From an uncultured Bacteroidia bacterium (GTDB taxonomy: Bacteria > Bacteroidota > Bacteroidia > Bacteroidales > F082), in contig CADBZW010000022.1 of the NCBI GenBank assembly GCA_902799345.1, forward strand, positions 1 to 41,713: a stretch of DNA of 41,713 bases, read 5' to 3'. The stretch's first letter is position 1. Every line of letters begins with the position of its first letter. The position numbers and the translations under genes are program-made. Of this stretch, positions 6,579-15,097 are shown piece after piece. The notes below the pieces were generated by a model. The model was not told where the DNA came from and searched no databases. It worked only from the letters and a program-made list of their open reading frames with translations.

Positions 6579-8112
6579 TGATTTTAAGAAAGTGGAGTAT
6601 GCCAGAGGGCTGGCGAAGAACATCGCTGACGATGTGCAGGCCTTCTGCGAGCAATACACCACGGTGGCCGTGGAGCGCACCCTCGCCCGACTGATGGGCA
6701 TCGACGGCGTGGACGAAAGCGACGTGCCGCTGCCCAATGTGGTGGTGGACGCCATCAAGGACAAAGGCGTGCTCGGCGAGGGCATCCTGTTCTTCATCGC
6801 CAACGCCATGATCCAGACGGGCCTCAAACCCCAAGAGATTGCCGAGAAGGTGGCCAAAGGCGAACTCGACATCACTAAGGTGGTGACCCGCGACCAGAAA
6901 CAGATTGCCGCCACGCTGCAACCTGTCATCGACGAGAGCCTCACGCGCATCCGCACCCGCCGCGCCCGCCGCGAGCATTACCTCGAAACCATCGGCGAAG
7001 GCCCCAAGCCATACCTTTATATTATCGTGGCCACGGGTAACATCTACGAGGATGTGGTGCAGGCCCAGGCCGGTGCCCGTCAAGGAGCCGACATTATCGC
7101 CGTGATCCGTACCACGGGCCAGAGCCTCTTGGACTATGTGCCTTACGGCGCCACCACCGAGGGCTTCGGCGGCACCTTCGCCACGCAGGAGAACTTCCGC
7201 ATCATGCGTAAGGCCCTGGACGAAGTGGGCGAGGAGGTAGGCCGTTACATCCGCCTCTGCAACTACTGCTCGGGTCTCTGCATGCCCGAAATCGCCATCA
7301 TGGGCGCCTTCGAAGGCCTCGATGTCATGCTGAACGACGCCCTCTACGGCATCCTGTTCCGCGACATCAACATGCAGCGCACCCTCATCGACCAATACAT
7401 GAGCCGTATCATCAACGGCTTCGCGGGCGTCATCATCAACACGGGTGAGGACAACTACCTGACCACCGCCGATGCCGTGGAAGCCGCACATACCGTTTTG
7501 GCCTCCGACCTCATCAACGAGCAGTTGGCCAAGATCGCCGGTCTGCCCGAAGAGCAGATGGGCTTGGGCCACGCCTTCGAGATGGACCCGATGCTCGAGA
7601 ACGGCTTCCTTATGGAACTCGCACAGGCACAGATGACCCGCGAGATCTTCCCCAACGCGCCGCTGAAATACATGCCGCCCACCAAGTTCATGACGGGCAA
7701 CATCTTCCGTGGCCACATCCAAGATGCGCTGTTCAACATCATCGGCATCTGGACGCACCAAGGCCTGCAACTGCTGGGTATGCCCACCGAGGCCATCCAC
7801 ACGCCGTTCATGAGCGACCGTTACCTCTCCATCGAGAACGCCCGCTACATCTTCAACAACATGAAGAACATCGGCGACGAGATGGAATTCAAGGAGGGTG
7901 GCATCTGCCGCAAACGCGCCCACGAAGTGCTCGACAACACCATCAAGCTGCTTGAGGAACTCGTCAAGGAAGGCCTGTTCACCGCTTTGGAGAAAGGTAT
8001 CTTCGGCGATGTGAAACGCCCGAAGAACGGTGGCAAGGGCCTGGCCGGCGTGACGCTGAAAGCCGAGAATTATTTTAATCCGTTTATCGAATTAATGAAA
8101 GGGAAAAAGTAA
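6559..8112 (+). CDS. kamD: Lysine 5,6-aminomutase alpha subunit
   Basis: A 517-residue protein matching KamD in length and pattern (ARGLAKNIADDVQAFCEQYTT, LYIIVATGNIYEDVVQAQAGARQGAD, YCSGLCMPEIAIMGAFEGLDVMLNDALYG). With KamE it forms the adenosylcobalamin- and PLP-dependent enzyme that moves the terminal amino group of beta-lysine (giving 3,5-diaminohexanoate) or D-lysine (giving 2,5-diaminohexanoate) in anaerobic lysine fermentation. The alpha subunit carries most of the TIM barrel. The stop overlaps the kamE start (TAATG), so the two are coupled. The gene is GC-rich, in contrast to the insert before it. The promoter context has changed because the T9SS gene now supplies its upstream leader. 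Confidence 0.95.
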   Translation: MESKLGLDFKKVEYARGLAKNIADDVQAFCEQYTTVAVERTLARLMGIDGVDESDVPLPNVVVDAIKDKGVLGEGILFFIANAMIQTGLKPQEIAEKVAKGELDITKVVTRDQKQIAATLQPVIDESLTRIRTRRARREHYLETIGEGPKPYLYIIVATGNIYEDVVQAQAGARQGADIIAVIRTTGQSLLDYVPYGATTEGFGGTFATQENFRIMRKALDEVGEEVGRYIRLCNYCSGLCMPEIAIMGAFEGLDVMLNDALYGILFRDINMQRTLIDQYMSRIINGFAGVIINTGEDNYLTTADAVEAAHTVLASDLINEQLAKIAGLPEEQMGLGHAFEMDPMLENGFLMELAQAQMTREIFPNAPLKYMPPTKFMTGNIFRGHIQDALFNIIGIWTHQGLQLLGMPTEAIHTPFMSDRYLSIENARYIFNNMKNIGDEMEFKEGGICRKRAHEVLDNTIKLLEELVKEGLFTALEKGIFGDVKRPKNGGKGLAGVTLKAENYFNPFIELMKGKK

Positions 8113-8900
8113 TGAGCGAAGGATTGTATTCAATGGAGGCCAAGAACTATGACAAGACCTTAGACCTCACCAAGATAAAGCCCTACGGCGACACCATGAA
8201 CGACGGCAAGATGCAGTTGAGCTTCACGCTGCCCGTGCCATGCGGTGCCGAGGCCGTGGAAGCCGCCAAGTTGCTGCTGAAGAAGATGGGATTGGAGAAC
8301 CCCAGCGTGGTGTATTACAAGGAGTTGACACCTGGTTTCACTTTCGTCAACTGCTATGGTAGTTGCACCCACACGGTCGACTATTCGACAATCTACGTGC
8401 CGAAGGTGGAATCCACGACGATGGACATGTACGAGACCGACAAGTACATCAAGGAGAACATCGGTCGTAAGATTGTCATCGTCGGCGCCTCGACGGGCAC
8501 CGATGCCCACACCGTGGGTATCGACGCGATCATGAACATGAAGGGCTATGCTGGCCACTACGGACTGGAGCGTTATGAGATGATTGACGCTTACAACCTC
8601 GGCTCGCAGGTGCCCAACGAGGAGCTTATCGCCAAGGGCATTGAGCTTCACGCTGATGCGCTACTCGTTTCGCAGACCGTGACGCAGAAGGATGTCCACA
8701 TCCACAACATGACCAACTTCATCGAGTTGATGGAGGCCGAAGGCCTGCGCGACAAGATGATCTGCTGCTGTGGCGGCGCCCGAATCACGCACGAACTGGC
8801 CAAGGAACTGGGCTTCGACGCCGGCTTCGGCATGAACACCTACGCCGACGATGTCGCTTCGTTTGTGGTTCAGGAGATGGTAAAACGAGGCATGAAGTAA
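8112..8900 (+). CDS. kamE: Lysine 5,6-aminomutase beta subunit
   Basis: 262 residues. The B12-binding Rossmann domain shows the base-off DxHxxG motif as D131-A-H133-T-V-G136, where His133 would be the lower cobalt ligand. Lys144 (in MNMKGYAGH) matches the residue known in the characterised enzyme to hold PLP as an internal aldimine. Residues ~1-90 form the dimerisation part. The C-terminal part contains CCCGGARITHELAKELGFDAGFG. It starts on the last base of the kamD stop codon and works as a complex with KamD. Confidence 0.95.
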   Translation: MSEGLYSMEAKNYDKTLDLTKIKPYGDTMNDGKMQLSFTLPVPCGAEAVEAAKLLLKKMGLENPSVVYYKELTPGFTFVNCYGSCTHTVDYSTIYVPKVESTTMDMYETDKYIKENIGRKIVIVGASTGTDAHTVGIDAIMNMKGYAGHYGLERYEMIDAYNLGSQVPNEELIAKGIELHADALLVSQTVTQKDVHIHNMTNFIELMEAEGLRDKMICCCGGARITHELAKELGFDAGFGMNTYADDVASFVVQEMVKRGMK

Positions 8901-8923
8901 AATGTTATTGAACAATGAATAGA

Positions 8924-9068
8924 AACTACAGATTACACAGATTATACAGATGCCGTGACGTGAATTTTGCAGCTAAAGCTGCGGATTTGTACAGAAATCT
9001 GTGCAATCCGCAACGAAGTTGCAAAATTACCCACATTGTATTCTGTAAAATCTGTTTAATCTGTAGTT
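8924..9068. repeat. Nested inverted-repeat element between kamE and the CoA-transferase gene
   Basis: The outer arms are AACTACAGATTA (8924-8935) and its complement (9057-9068), extended by ACAGATT (8937-8943) with AATCTGT (9049-9055) and TACAGA (8945-8950) with TCTGTA (9042-9047). Inside are AATTTTGCA (8963-8971) with TGCAAAATT (9020-9028), and GCGGATT (8981-8987) with AATCCGC (9005-9011). The whole can fold into one long branched hairpin, like a small non-coding mobile repeat. No open frame. Confidence 0.8.
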
Positions 9069-9118
9069 AAATAACTGAATATTAAATCTTTAATCTTAAA
9101 TCTTTAAATACCACAATT

Positions 9119-9778
9119 ATGGACAAAAATGAAATGAGAGAAGTGATCGCCAAGCGTGCTGCCAAGGAACTGCACGACGGCGATGTTGTCAATCTGGGTA
9201 TTGGCATTCCGACTTTGATTCCTAACTACCTGCCCGAAGGCGTCACCGTGACCCTCCAGACCGAGAACGGTGCCATGGGCATGGGCCCGACCCCCGAGGA
9301 AGGCAAGGAAGACAAGAACCTCATCAACGCCGGTGGTGGCGCCATCACGCTGTTGCCTGGTGCCTGCACCTTCGACTCGGCCACTTCGTTCGCCATCATC
9401 CGTGGCGGCCATGTGAACGTGTCGTTCCTCGGCGCCTTGCAAGTGGATGAGAAGGGCAACCTCGCCAACTGGATCATCCCGGGCAAGATGGCTCCTGGTA
9501 TGGGCGGCGCCATGGACCTCGTGGTCGGTGCCAAGCGCGTCATCCTCACCATGGAACACACCCAGAAGGGTGCTCCCAAGATTCTGAAAGAGTGCACGTT
9601 GCCTCTGACCGCTGCCGGTCAAGTCAACATGATCATCACGGAGATGGGTGTCATGGACATCACGCCCGAAGGCATCGTCCTGAAGGAAATCCATCCTGAG
9701 TTCACCGTCGAGCAGGTGCAAGCCGCCACCGAGGCCAAGCTCATCATCAGCCCTGACCTGAAACCCATGGACATCTAA
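9119..9778 (+). CDS. atoA: Acetoacetyl/butyryl-CoA:acetate CoA-transferase, beta subunit
   Basis: 219 residues of the class I CoA-transferase beta family: [21 protein letters not shown] near the N-terminus, the catalytic glutamate Glu49 in [10 protein letters not shown], and [23 protein letters not shown] in the middle. It would move CoA between acetoacetate, acetate and butyrate, joining lysine breakdown (which yields acetoacetate) to butyrate formation. These enzymes need an alpha subunit, and no alpha gene is next to it or elsewhere in the window. The exact substrate pair cannot be read from the sequence; the context favours acetoacetate. Confidence 0.87.
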   Translation: MDKNEMREVIAKRAAKELHDGDVVNLGIGIPTLIPNYLPEGVTVTLQTENGAMGMGPTPEEGKEDKNLINAGGGAITLLPGACTFDSATSFAIIRGGHVNVSFLGALQVDEKGNLANWIIPGKMAPGMGGAMDLVVGAKRVILTMEHTQKGAPKILKECTLPLTAAGQVNMIITEMGVMDITPEGIVLKEIHPEFTVEQVQAATEAKLIISPDLKPMDI

Positions 9779-9789
9779 TCCCTGCGGAC

Positions 9790-10569
9790 ATGGAATACAC
9801 CTTTTTGAAGATTGAGCAGCACGACCAAATCGCCGTCATGAAAGTGTCGGCGCCCAAGTCGTTGAACGCGCTCAACTCGACAGTCCTGAAGGAAATCGAC
9901 GACTTCGTGAGCAATCTCGACACGAAGCAGACGCGCGTCCTTATCATCACAGGCGACGGCGAGAAGGCCTTTGTGGCCGGTGCCGACATCTCGGAGATGG
10001 CCCATCTCTATGAGAAGGAAGGCTACGAGTTCAGCAAACTCGGTGCCATCGCGTTCCGCAAGATCGAGACGCTGCCGATTCCCGTCATCGCTGCCGTCAA
10101 CGGCTTCTGTCTCGGCGGTGGCTGCGAGTTGGCCATGGCCTGCGACTTCCGCTATGCGTCGAGCAAGGCAAAGTTCGGTCAGCCTGAAGTGGGGTTGGGC
10201 ATTACGCCTGGTTTCAGCGGCACCTACCGACTGGCCAAACTCGTCGGGCAAGGTTACGCCAAGGAGATGATCTACACGGGCAAGGCCATCCGTGCCGATG
10301 AAGCCCTGCGCATCGGCTTGGTGAATGCCGTGTATGAACCCGAGGAACTGATGGACAAGGTGATGGAGACGGCCCAAAAGATCGTCGCCAACGCACCTTT
10401 GGCCATTGCTTACGCCAAGCAGTGCATCAACGAGAGTTACGACCTGATTGCCACCGAAGCCATCGAGTTGGAGAACACCGCCTTCGGCAAGTGCTTCGCC
10501 ACCGACGACCAGAAGGAAGGCATGACGGCGTTTCTGGAGAAGAGGCCTGCGAAGTTTGTAGGAAAATGA
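9790..10569 (+). CDS. crt: 3-hydroxybutyryl-CoA dehydratase (crotonase)
   Basis: 259 residues of the enoyl-CoA hydratase family. The oxyanion-hole stretches are FVAGADI (~61-67) and GGGCELAMACD (109-119). The two catalytic acids are present as Glu113 and Glu133 (in FGQPEVGLGI). It interconverts (3S)-hydroxybutyryl-CoA and crotonyl-CoA. It begins 11 nt after the CoA-transferase stop, so co-transcription is likely. Length and motifs are normal. The butyrate role is inferred from neighbours Hbd and Bcd. Confidence 0.92.
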   Translation: MEYTFLKIEQHDQIAVMKVSAPKSLNALNSTVLKEIDDFVSNLDTKQTRVLIITGDGEKAFVAGADISEMAHLYEKEGYEFSKLGAIAFRKIETLPIPVIAAVNGFCLGGGCELAMACDFRYASSKAKFGQPEVGLGITPGFSGTYRLAKLVGQGYAKEMIYTGKAIRADEALRIGLVNAVYEPEELMDKVMETAQKIVANAPLAIAYAKQCINESYDLIATEAIELENTAFGKCFATDDQKEGMTAFLEKRPAKFVGK

Positions 10570-10573
10570 TGAT

Positions 10574-10641
10574 ATCAGCTATCAGCCATCAGCAGTCAGC
10601 TATCAGCTTGGGTAAAACCATGCTGAAAGCTGATTGCTGAA
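10574..10641. repeat. 7-bp tandem repeat array with inverted partner
   Basis: Five 7-mers of the form ATCAGCN or GTCAGCT run from 10574 to 10608. After a 12-nt spacer, three 7-mers in the opposite sense (TGCTGAA, AGCTGAT, TGCTGAA; 10621-10641) follow. The two halves can pair as a stem. It fills the gap between crt and hbd. Confidence 0.75.
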
Positions 10642-10720
10642 ATCGAAGATTCAACGAAGTTAAAGCTGAAAGCCAACAAAATCTTGAATATTAATTCTTA
10701 AATCTTTAAATCATACAAAT

Positions 10721-11557
10721 ATGAAAATCTGTGTTATTGGAACCGGCACTATGGCCAAAGGCATCGTGAAGGCATTCGCCGCCAAGATGCCCGTCGTCAT
10801 GAAGAGCCGCACGCAAGCCAGCCTCGACAAGGCCATGGCTTCCATCTCGAAGGGCTACGGTAAGCTCGTCGAGAAGGGCAAGATGACCCAAGAGGCCGTC
10901 GACGCCCTGCTGAGCAACATCAGCACCACAACGGATTACGCCACCTTCGCCGATGCCGACCTCGTCATCGAGGCCGCCGTCGAGGAGATGCAACTGAAGA
11001 AAGACGTGTTCATGGAGCTTGACAAGATCTGCAAGCCCGAGACCGTCTTCGCCACCAACTCAAGCTCGCTGTCGATCACCGAAATCGCGGCCTGCACGAG
11101 CCGTCCCGCCCAATTTATCGGTATGCACTTCTTCAACCCCGCCGACCGCATGGCCCTCGTTGAAGTCATCAAAGGCCAGCTGACCAGCGACGAAGTGACT
11201 AAGTGCATCGTTGACCTCGCCACCTCCATCGGCAAGCAGCCCGTCGAGGTGAAGGAAGCTCCCGGCTTCGTGGTCAACCGCATCCTCATCCCGATGATCA
11301 ACGAAGCAGTCGGCATCCTCGCCGACGGCATCGCCAGCGCTGAGGACATCGACAAGTGCATGATGCTGGGCGCCAACCACCCGATGGGTCCTCTGGCTTT
11401 GGCCGACCTTATCGGAAACGACGTCAACCTTGCCATCATGGAAGTGTTGTACAAAGAGTTCGGCGACCCGAAGTACCGTCCTCATCCCTTGCTGAGAAAG
11501 ATGGTGAGAGCCGGTTTGCTCGGTCGTAAAACTGGAGAAGGATTCTATAAGTATTAA
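10721..11557 (+). CDS. hbd: 3-hydroxybutyryl-CoA dehydrogenase
   Basis: 278 residues. The Rossmann start [16 protein letters not shown] has the GxGxMxxG fold signature. The catalytic His136 lies in [11 protein letters not shown], preceded by NSSSLSIT. The C-terminal helical domain contains [17 protein letters not shown] and ends [13 protein letters not shown]. It reduces acetoacetyl-CoA to 3-hydroxybutyryl-CoA. The end of the second strand reads VVMKSRT and lacks the acidic residue usual for NAD, so NADP(H) use is possible. Its AT-rich leader (TTAAATCTTTAAAT) resembles that before the CoA-transferase gene. Confidence 0.93.
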   Translation: MKICVIGTGTMAKGIVKAFAAKMPVVMKSRTQASLDKAMASISKGYGKLVEKGKMTQEAVDALLSNISTTTDYATFADADLVIEAAVEEMQLKKDVFMELDKICKPETVFATNSSSLSITEIAACTSRPAQFIGMHFFNPADRMALVEVIKGQLTSDEVTKCIVDLATSIGKQPVEVKEAPGFVVNRILIPMINEAVGILADGIASAEDIDKCMMLGANHPMGPLALADLIGNDVNLAIMEVLYKEFGDPKYRPHPLLRKMVRAGLLGRKTGEGFYKY

Positions 11558-11677
11558 CTCTGGCCTCTGGCTTCTGGCCTCTGGCAGTCCCGTCCTAGGG
11601 TGTCATTGCGGACTTGATCCGCAATCTCCTTCAAGTAGAGGAGCTGCCAGTAGCCAGTAGCCAATGGCCAATAGCCA
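11558..11677. repeat. Second 7-bp repeat array with inverted partner and central hairpin
   Basis: Four 7-mers (CTCTGGC or TTCTGGC; 11558-11585) face four in the opposite sense (GCCAGTA twice, GCCAATG, GCCAATA; 11646-11677). Between them is a perfect 8-bp hairpin, ATTGCGGA-CTTGA-TCCGCAAT (11605-11625), within a GTCATTGCGGACTTGATCCG stretch of a common repeat type. It fills the gap between hbd and bcd. No gene. Confidence 0.75.
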
Positions 11678-11686
11678 AACAAAAAA

Positions 11687-12829
11687 ATGGATTTTAGTTA
11701 TTCAAAGACAGAACAACTGTTCTTGCAGATGATTCGCTCGTTTGCGGAGAACGAAGTAAAGCCTTTGGCCGCCGAAGTCGATGAACAGGAGCGTTTCCCG
11801 ATGGAGACCGTTCAGAAGATGGGCAAGCTCGGTATCATGGGTATCCCGATTCCGAAGCAGTATGGTGGCGCAGGCGGAACGGTCCAGATGTACATCATGG
11901 CCGTTGAAGAGCTTTCGAGAGTGTGCGCCACCACCGGCGTCATCGTCTCGGCCCACACCTCACTGTGCATGGCTCCCATCCTGGAGAACGGCACCGAGGA
12001 ACAGAAGATGAAGTATCTGCCCAAGCTCGCCTCGGGCGAATGGATCGGCGCTTTCGGCCTGACCGAACCCAACGCCGGCACCGATGCCGCCATGCAGCAG
12101 ACGACCGCCGTCGACGCTGGCGACAAGTGGATCCTTAACGGCACCAAGATTTTCATCACCAACGCATCCTATGCCAACGTGTTCATCGTCATGGCCATGA
12201 CCGACAAGTCGAAGGGCACGAAGGGCATCTCCGCCTTCATCGTTGAGAAGGGTATGCCCGGCTTCAGCATCGGCAAGAAGGAGTTGAAGATGGGTATCCG
12301 TGGTAGCGCGACTTGCGAATTGATTTTCGAAAACTGCGAAGTGCCGAAGGAGAACCTGCTCGGTCAACTTGGCAAGGGCTTCACCATCGCCATGAAGACC
12401 TTGGACGGTGGCCGTATTGGTATCGCCTCTCAAGCCCTTGGCATCGCTCAAGGCGCTATGGATGAGACCGTTAAGTACACCAAGGAACGTAAGCAGTTTG
12501 GCAAGGCCATTGCTCAGTTCCAGAACACCCAGTTCCAGATGGCCGACCTCAAGACCAAGGTCGAGGCTGCCCGTCTGCTGGTGCGCAGCGCGGCTTGGAA
12601 GAAAGACATGGGCATGCCGTATTCGGCTGATGCTGCCATGGCCAAGTTGTTTGCCGCCGAAACCGCTATGGAAGTGACCACCAAGGCTGTCCAGTTCCAC
12701 GGTGGCTACGGTTACACGCGTGAGTATCCTGTCGAGCGCATGATGCGTGACGCCAAGATCACTGAGATCTACGAAGGTACCTCAGAGGTCCAGCGTATGG
12801 TCATCGCCGGTCAATTGTTCAAGAAATAA
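11687..12829 (+). CDS. bcd: Butyryl-CoA dehydrogenase
   Basis: 380 residues, the normal length for short-chain acyl-CoA dehydrogenases. Signatures are AFGLTEPNAGTDA (~125-137), WILNGTKIFITNA, QFHGGYGYTREYPVERMMRDAKI, and the catalytic base Glu363 in IYEGTSEVQRM. It reduces crotonyl-CoA to butyryl-CoA. The etfB and etfA genes follow at once, the arrangement of the Bcd-Etf complex that in clostridia couples this step to ferredoxin reduction by flavin-based bifurcation. Bifurcation here is inferred. Confidence 0.94.
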   Translation: MDFSYSKTEQLFLQMIRSFAENEVKPLAAEVDEQERFPMETVQKMGKLGIMGIPIPKQYGGAGGTVQMYIMAVEELSRVCATTGVIVSAHTSLCMAPILENGTEEQKMKYLPKLASGEWIGAFGLTEPNAGTDAAMQQTTAVDAGDKWILNGTKIFITNASYANVFIVMAMTDKSKGTKGISAFIVEKGMPGFSIGKKELKMGIRGSATCELIFENCEVPKENLLGQLGKGFTIAMKTLDGGRIGIASQALGIAQGAMDETVKYTKERKQFGKAIAQFQNTQFQMADLKTKVEAARLLVRSAAWKKDMGMPYSADAAMAKLFAAETAMEVTTKAVQFHGGYGYTREYPVERMMRDAKITEIYEGTSEVQRMVIAGQLFKK

Positions 12830-12830
12830 T

Positions 12831-12837
12831 AGGAGGG
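12831..12837 (+). promoter_or_regulatory. Strong Shine-Dalgarno site before etfB
   Basis: AGGAGGG lies 7 nt before the etfB ATG at 12845. Such sites are rare elsewhere in this window, so it may mark high expression. Confidence 0.6.
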
Positions 12838-12844
12838 AAGAAGT

Positions 12845-13627
12845 ATGAATATTATCGTTTGTATCAAACAAGTTCCGGATACCACTGAAATCAAGATCGA
12901 CCCGGTAAAGGGCACCTTGATTCGCGACGGTGTTCCGAGCATCATGAACCCTGACGACAAAGGCGGCCTCGAACTCGCCCTTCGCTTGAAGGACCAGTTT
13001 GGCGCCAACGTCACCGTGGTCTCCATGGGTCCCCCGCAAGCCGACGTCATCATGCGCGAGGCTTTCGCCATGGGCGCCGACCGTGCCATCCTTCTCTCTG
13101 ACCGTAAGTTCGCAGGCTCCGACACGTTGGCCACGTCTTACGCCATCGCCGGCCTCTGCCGCACGCTGGACTACGACCTGATCATCGCTGGCCGTCAGGC
13201 TATCGATGGCGACACCGCACAAGTGGGTCCCGAAATGGCCGAGCACCTCGGTCTGCCTCAGGTTTCCTACGTTTGCGATGCCAAGGTCCTTGACAATGGT
13301 CATCTGCTCGTCCACAAGGAGAACGAAGACAGCGTCCAAGTGCTCGAAGTGGAAGGCAAGTGCCTGCTGACCGTGTTAGCTTCTGCCTTTGAACCCCGTT
13401 ACATGACCGTCAGCGGCATCGTTGAGGCCTACAACAGGGAAGTCGAAGTGTGGGGCGCCGACAAGATCGACTACGACGAAACCCGTCTCGGCTTGAGCGG
13501 TTCGCCCACCAAGGTGTTCCAGTCGTTCCCGAAGGCCATGAAGGCCCCGGGCGAGGTCCACGAAGTGAGCGAGGAAGAAGCCGTCGAGCTGATTGTCAAT
13601 AAACTGAAAGAAAAACACATCATCTAA
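12845..13627 (+). CDS. etfB: Electron transfer flavoprotein beta subunit
   Basis: 260 residues beginning MNIIVCIKQVPDTTEIKIDP, the classic EtfB start. VVSMGPPQADVIMREAFAMGADRAILLSDR and LIIAGRQAIDGDTAQVGPEMAEHLGLPQV match the FAD/AMP-binding region of the family. With EtfA it passes electrons to or from butyryl-CoA dehydrogenase. It starts 15 nt after bcd. In bifurcating Etfs the beta subunit holds the bifurcating FAD and contacts NADH; the motifs are compatible but do not prove this. Confidence 0.94.
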   Translation: MNIIVCIKQVPDTTEIKIDPVKGTLIRDGVPSIMNPDDKGGLELALRLKDQFGANVTVVSMGPPQADVIMREAFAMGADRAILLSDRKFAGSDTLATSYAIAGLCRTLDYDLIIAGRQAIDGDTAQVGPEMAEHLGLPQVSYVCDAKVLDNGHLLVHKENEDSVQVLEVEGKCLLTVLASAFEPRYMTVSGIVEAYNREVEVWGADKIDYDETRLGLSGSPTKVFQSFPKAMKAPGEVHEVSEEEAVELIVNKLKEKHII

Positions 13628-13638
13628 AAGTCACAGCC

Positions 13639-14661
13639 ATGGAATTGAAAGATTATAAGAACGTATTCGTTTTCGCAGAACAACGTGAAGGTGTCATCCA
13701 ATCCGTTGCATTCGAACTTTTAGGTAAGGCCCGCGACCTCGCCGACACCCTCGGTGAGAAGGTCGTGGCCATGCTGCTCGGCTGTGGCATCAAGGACCAG
13801 GCCCAGAAGCTGATTGAATTCGGTGCCGATGAGGTCATCGTGGCCGACTGCCCCGAGTTGAAGGACTATCTGAGTGAGCAATACACCCAGGTCGTCGACC
13901 AAATCGTGAAGGAACGCTGCCCCAACATCGTGCTCTATGGTGCCACCACCATCGGTCGCGACATGGCGCCGCGTATCGCCGCTCGTCTGAAGACCGGTCT
14001 GACGGCAGACTGCACCAAGCTCGAAGTCGTCAGCGACGAGAAGAGCAACGGAGAGCCGCAGTTCCGCATGACCCGTCCCGCCTTCGGTGGTAACCTGATG
14101 GCTACCATCATTTGCCCGAACACCCGTCCGCAGATGTCGACGGTGCGTCCTGGCGTGATGCAGAAGCGTCAGCGCGAGGAAGGCCGTCAAGGCGTTGTCA
14201 CGATGTTCGTCCCGAAGTTTGACACGAGCAAGTTCCACGTGAAGCTCGTCGAGACCATCAAGGAAGACAAGGCTGTCGTCGACATCGCCGATGCCAAGAT
14301 CTTGGTCTCTGGTGGCCGTGGCGTGCAAAACAAGGAAGGCTTCGACAAGCTGCAGGCTTTGGCCGACGTCATCGGTGGCGTGGTCTCGTCGAGCCGTGCC
14401 ATGGTCGACAACGGCGTGATGCCTCACGACCGTCAGGTGGGCCAGACGGGTAAGACCGTCCGCCCGAACCTCTACATGGCTTGCGGTATCAGCGGTGCCA
14501 TCCAGCACCTGGCCGGTATGGAAGAGTCCGACTTCATCATCGCCATCAACAAGGACAAGTTTGCGCCCATCTTCAGCGTTGCCGACCTCGGCATCGTTGG
14601 CGACCTGCACAAGATTGTCCCCATGCTAACGGAGAGACTGAAGAAGGAAATGGAGAAGTAA
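13639..14661 (+). CDS. etfA: Electron transfer flavoprotein alpha subunit
   Basis: 340 residues. The N-terminal domain resembles EtfB (YKNVFVFAEQREG, ATTIGRDMAPRIAARLKTGLTADC). The C-terminal FAD domain shows LVSGGRGVQNKEGF, VGQTGKTVRPNLYMACGISG and AIQHLAGMEESDFIIAINKD, all typical of EtfA. It begins 11 nt after etfB and ends the butyrate run. A T-run-backed palindrome follows 24 nt later and probably stops transcription. Confidence 0.94.
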   Translation: MELKDYKNVFVFAEQREGVIQSVAFELLGKARDLADTLGEKVVAMLLGCGIKDQAQKLIEFGADEVIVADCPELKDYLSEQYTQVVDQIVKERCPNIVLYGATTIGRDMAPRIAARLKTGLTADCTKLEVVSDEKSNGEPQFRMTRPAFGGNLMATIICPNTRPQMSTVRPGVMQKRQREEGRQGVVTMFVPKFDTSKFHVKLVETIKEDKAVVDIADAKILVSGGRGVQNKEGFDKLQALADVIGGVVSSSRAMVDNGVMPHDRQVGQTGKTVRPNLYMACGISGAIQHLAGMEESDFIIAINKDKFAPIFSVADLGIVGDLHKIVPMLTERLKKEMEK

Positions 14662-14685
14662 GGATTCTCTTTCAACAATGATTTT

Positions 14686-14720
14686 GTAGAGACGTAGCGC
14701 GCTACGTCTCTACTTTTTTT
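14686..14720 (+). terminator. 28-nt GTAGAGACG palindrome followed by T-run
   Basis: GTAGAGACGTAGCG and its exact reverse complement occupy 14686-14713, followed by TTTTTTT. It works on paper as a Rho-independent terminator for the etf end of the operon, and is one of four 28-nt members of a dispersed palindrome family in this window. Confidence 0.75.
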
Positions 14721-14751
14721 CAAATTCTCCCATAGATTCTCGAAATTGTAG

Positions 14752-14759
14752 TATCTTTG
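14752..14759 (+). promoter_or_regulatory. Bacteroidota-type -7 box TATCTTTG
   Basis: Matches TAnnTTTG 19 nt before the ATG at 14779. It would start the defence island separately from the butyrate operon. No clear -33 TTG is seen. Confidence 0.45.
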
Positions 14760-14778
14760 TCGAAAATTGCAATTGTAA

Positions 14779-15084
14779 ATGGATAAATATGCTTTCATAG
14801 AAAACCAGATTACACGACATCCAGAATTACCTCAATGGACCGAGGAAGAATTGCAGGAAAGGGAAATCGATTTTGAGTTTTGGAATGAATTGATTGAACA
14901 TATTGATTGTATAAGAATCTGCGAGATATGCAATCGTCCAATGATAGAGGGAAATTGCATTGACGATGGCAAGGAGCATTATTGTTCCGATGAATGTCTG
15001 CACCATCGGTATACGGATGAAGAATTCGAGACAATGTATGACAATGGCAACGGAAATTCCTATTGGACAGTTTGGTGGGAATGA
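14779..15084 (+). CDS. Small zinc-finger-like protein of mobile regions
   Basis: 101 residues, acidic. A metal site is suggested by CEIC (two cysteines, spacing 2) and HYCSDEC further on, with MIEGNCIDDG between. The tail is YTDEEFETMYDNGNGNSYWTVWWE. Proteins with this layout are common in phage and mobile regions of gut bacteria, but I know of no proven function. It is the first gene of the AT-rich island and overlaps the next small frame region. Base composition differs from the kam and etf genes. Confidence 0.6.
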   Translation: MDKYAFIENQITRHPELPQWTEEELQEREIDFEFWNELIEHIDCIRICEICNRPMIEGNCIDDGKEHYCSDECLHHRYTDEEFETMYDNGNGNSYWTVWWE

Positions 15085-15097
15085 ATTAAATATACTT

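Noticed and set aside
6571-7923. A 450-codon open frame on the minus strand opposite kamD
   Set aside because: The peptide is low in complexity, rich in His, Val, Gly and Glu, and mirrors the third-position GC bias of kamD. It matches no family.
13720-14610. A 296-codon minus-strand frame opposite etfA
   Set aside because: Same mirror effect of GC-rich codons. etfA on the plus strand is complete and clear.
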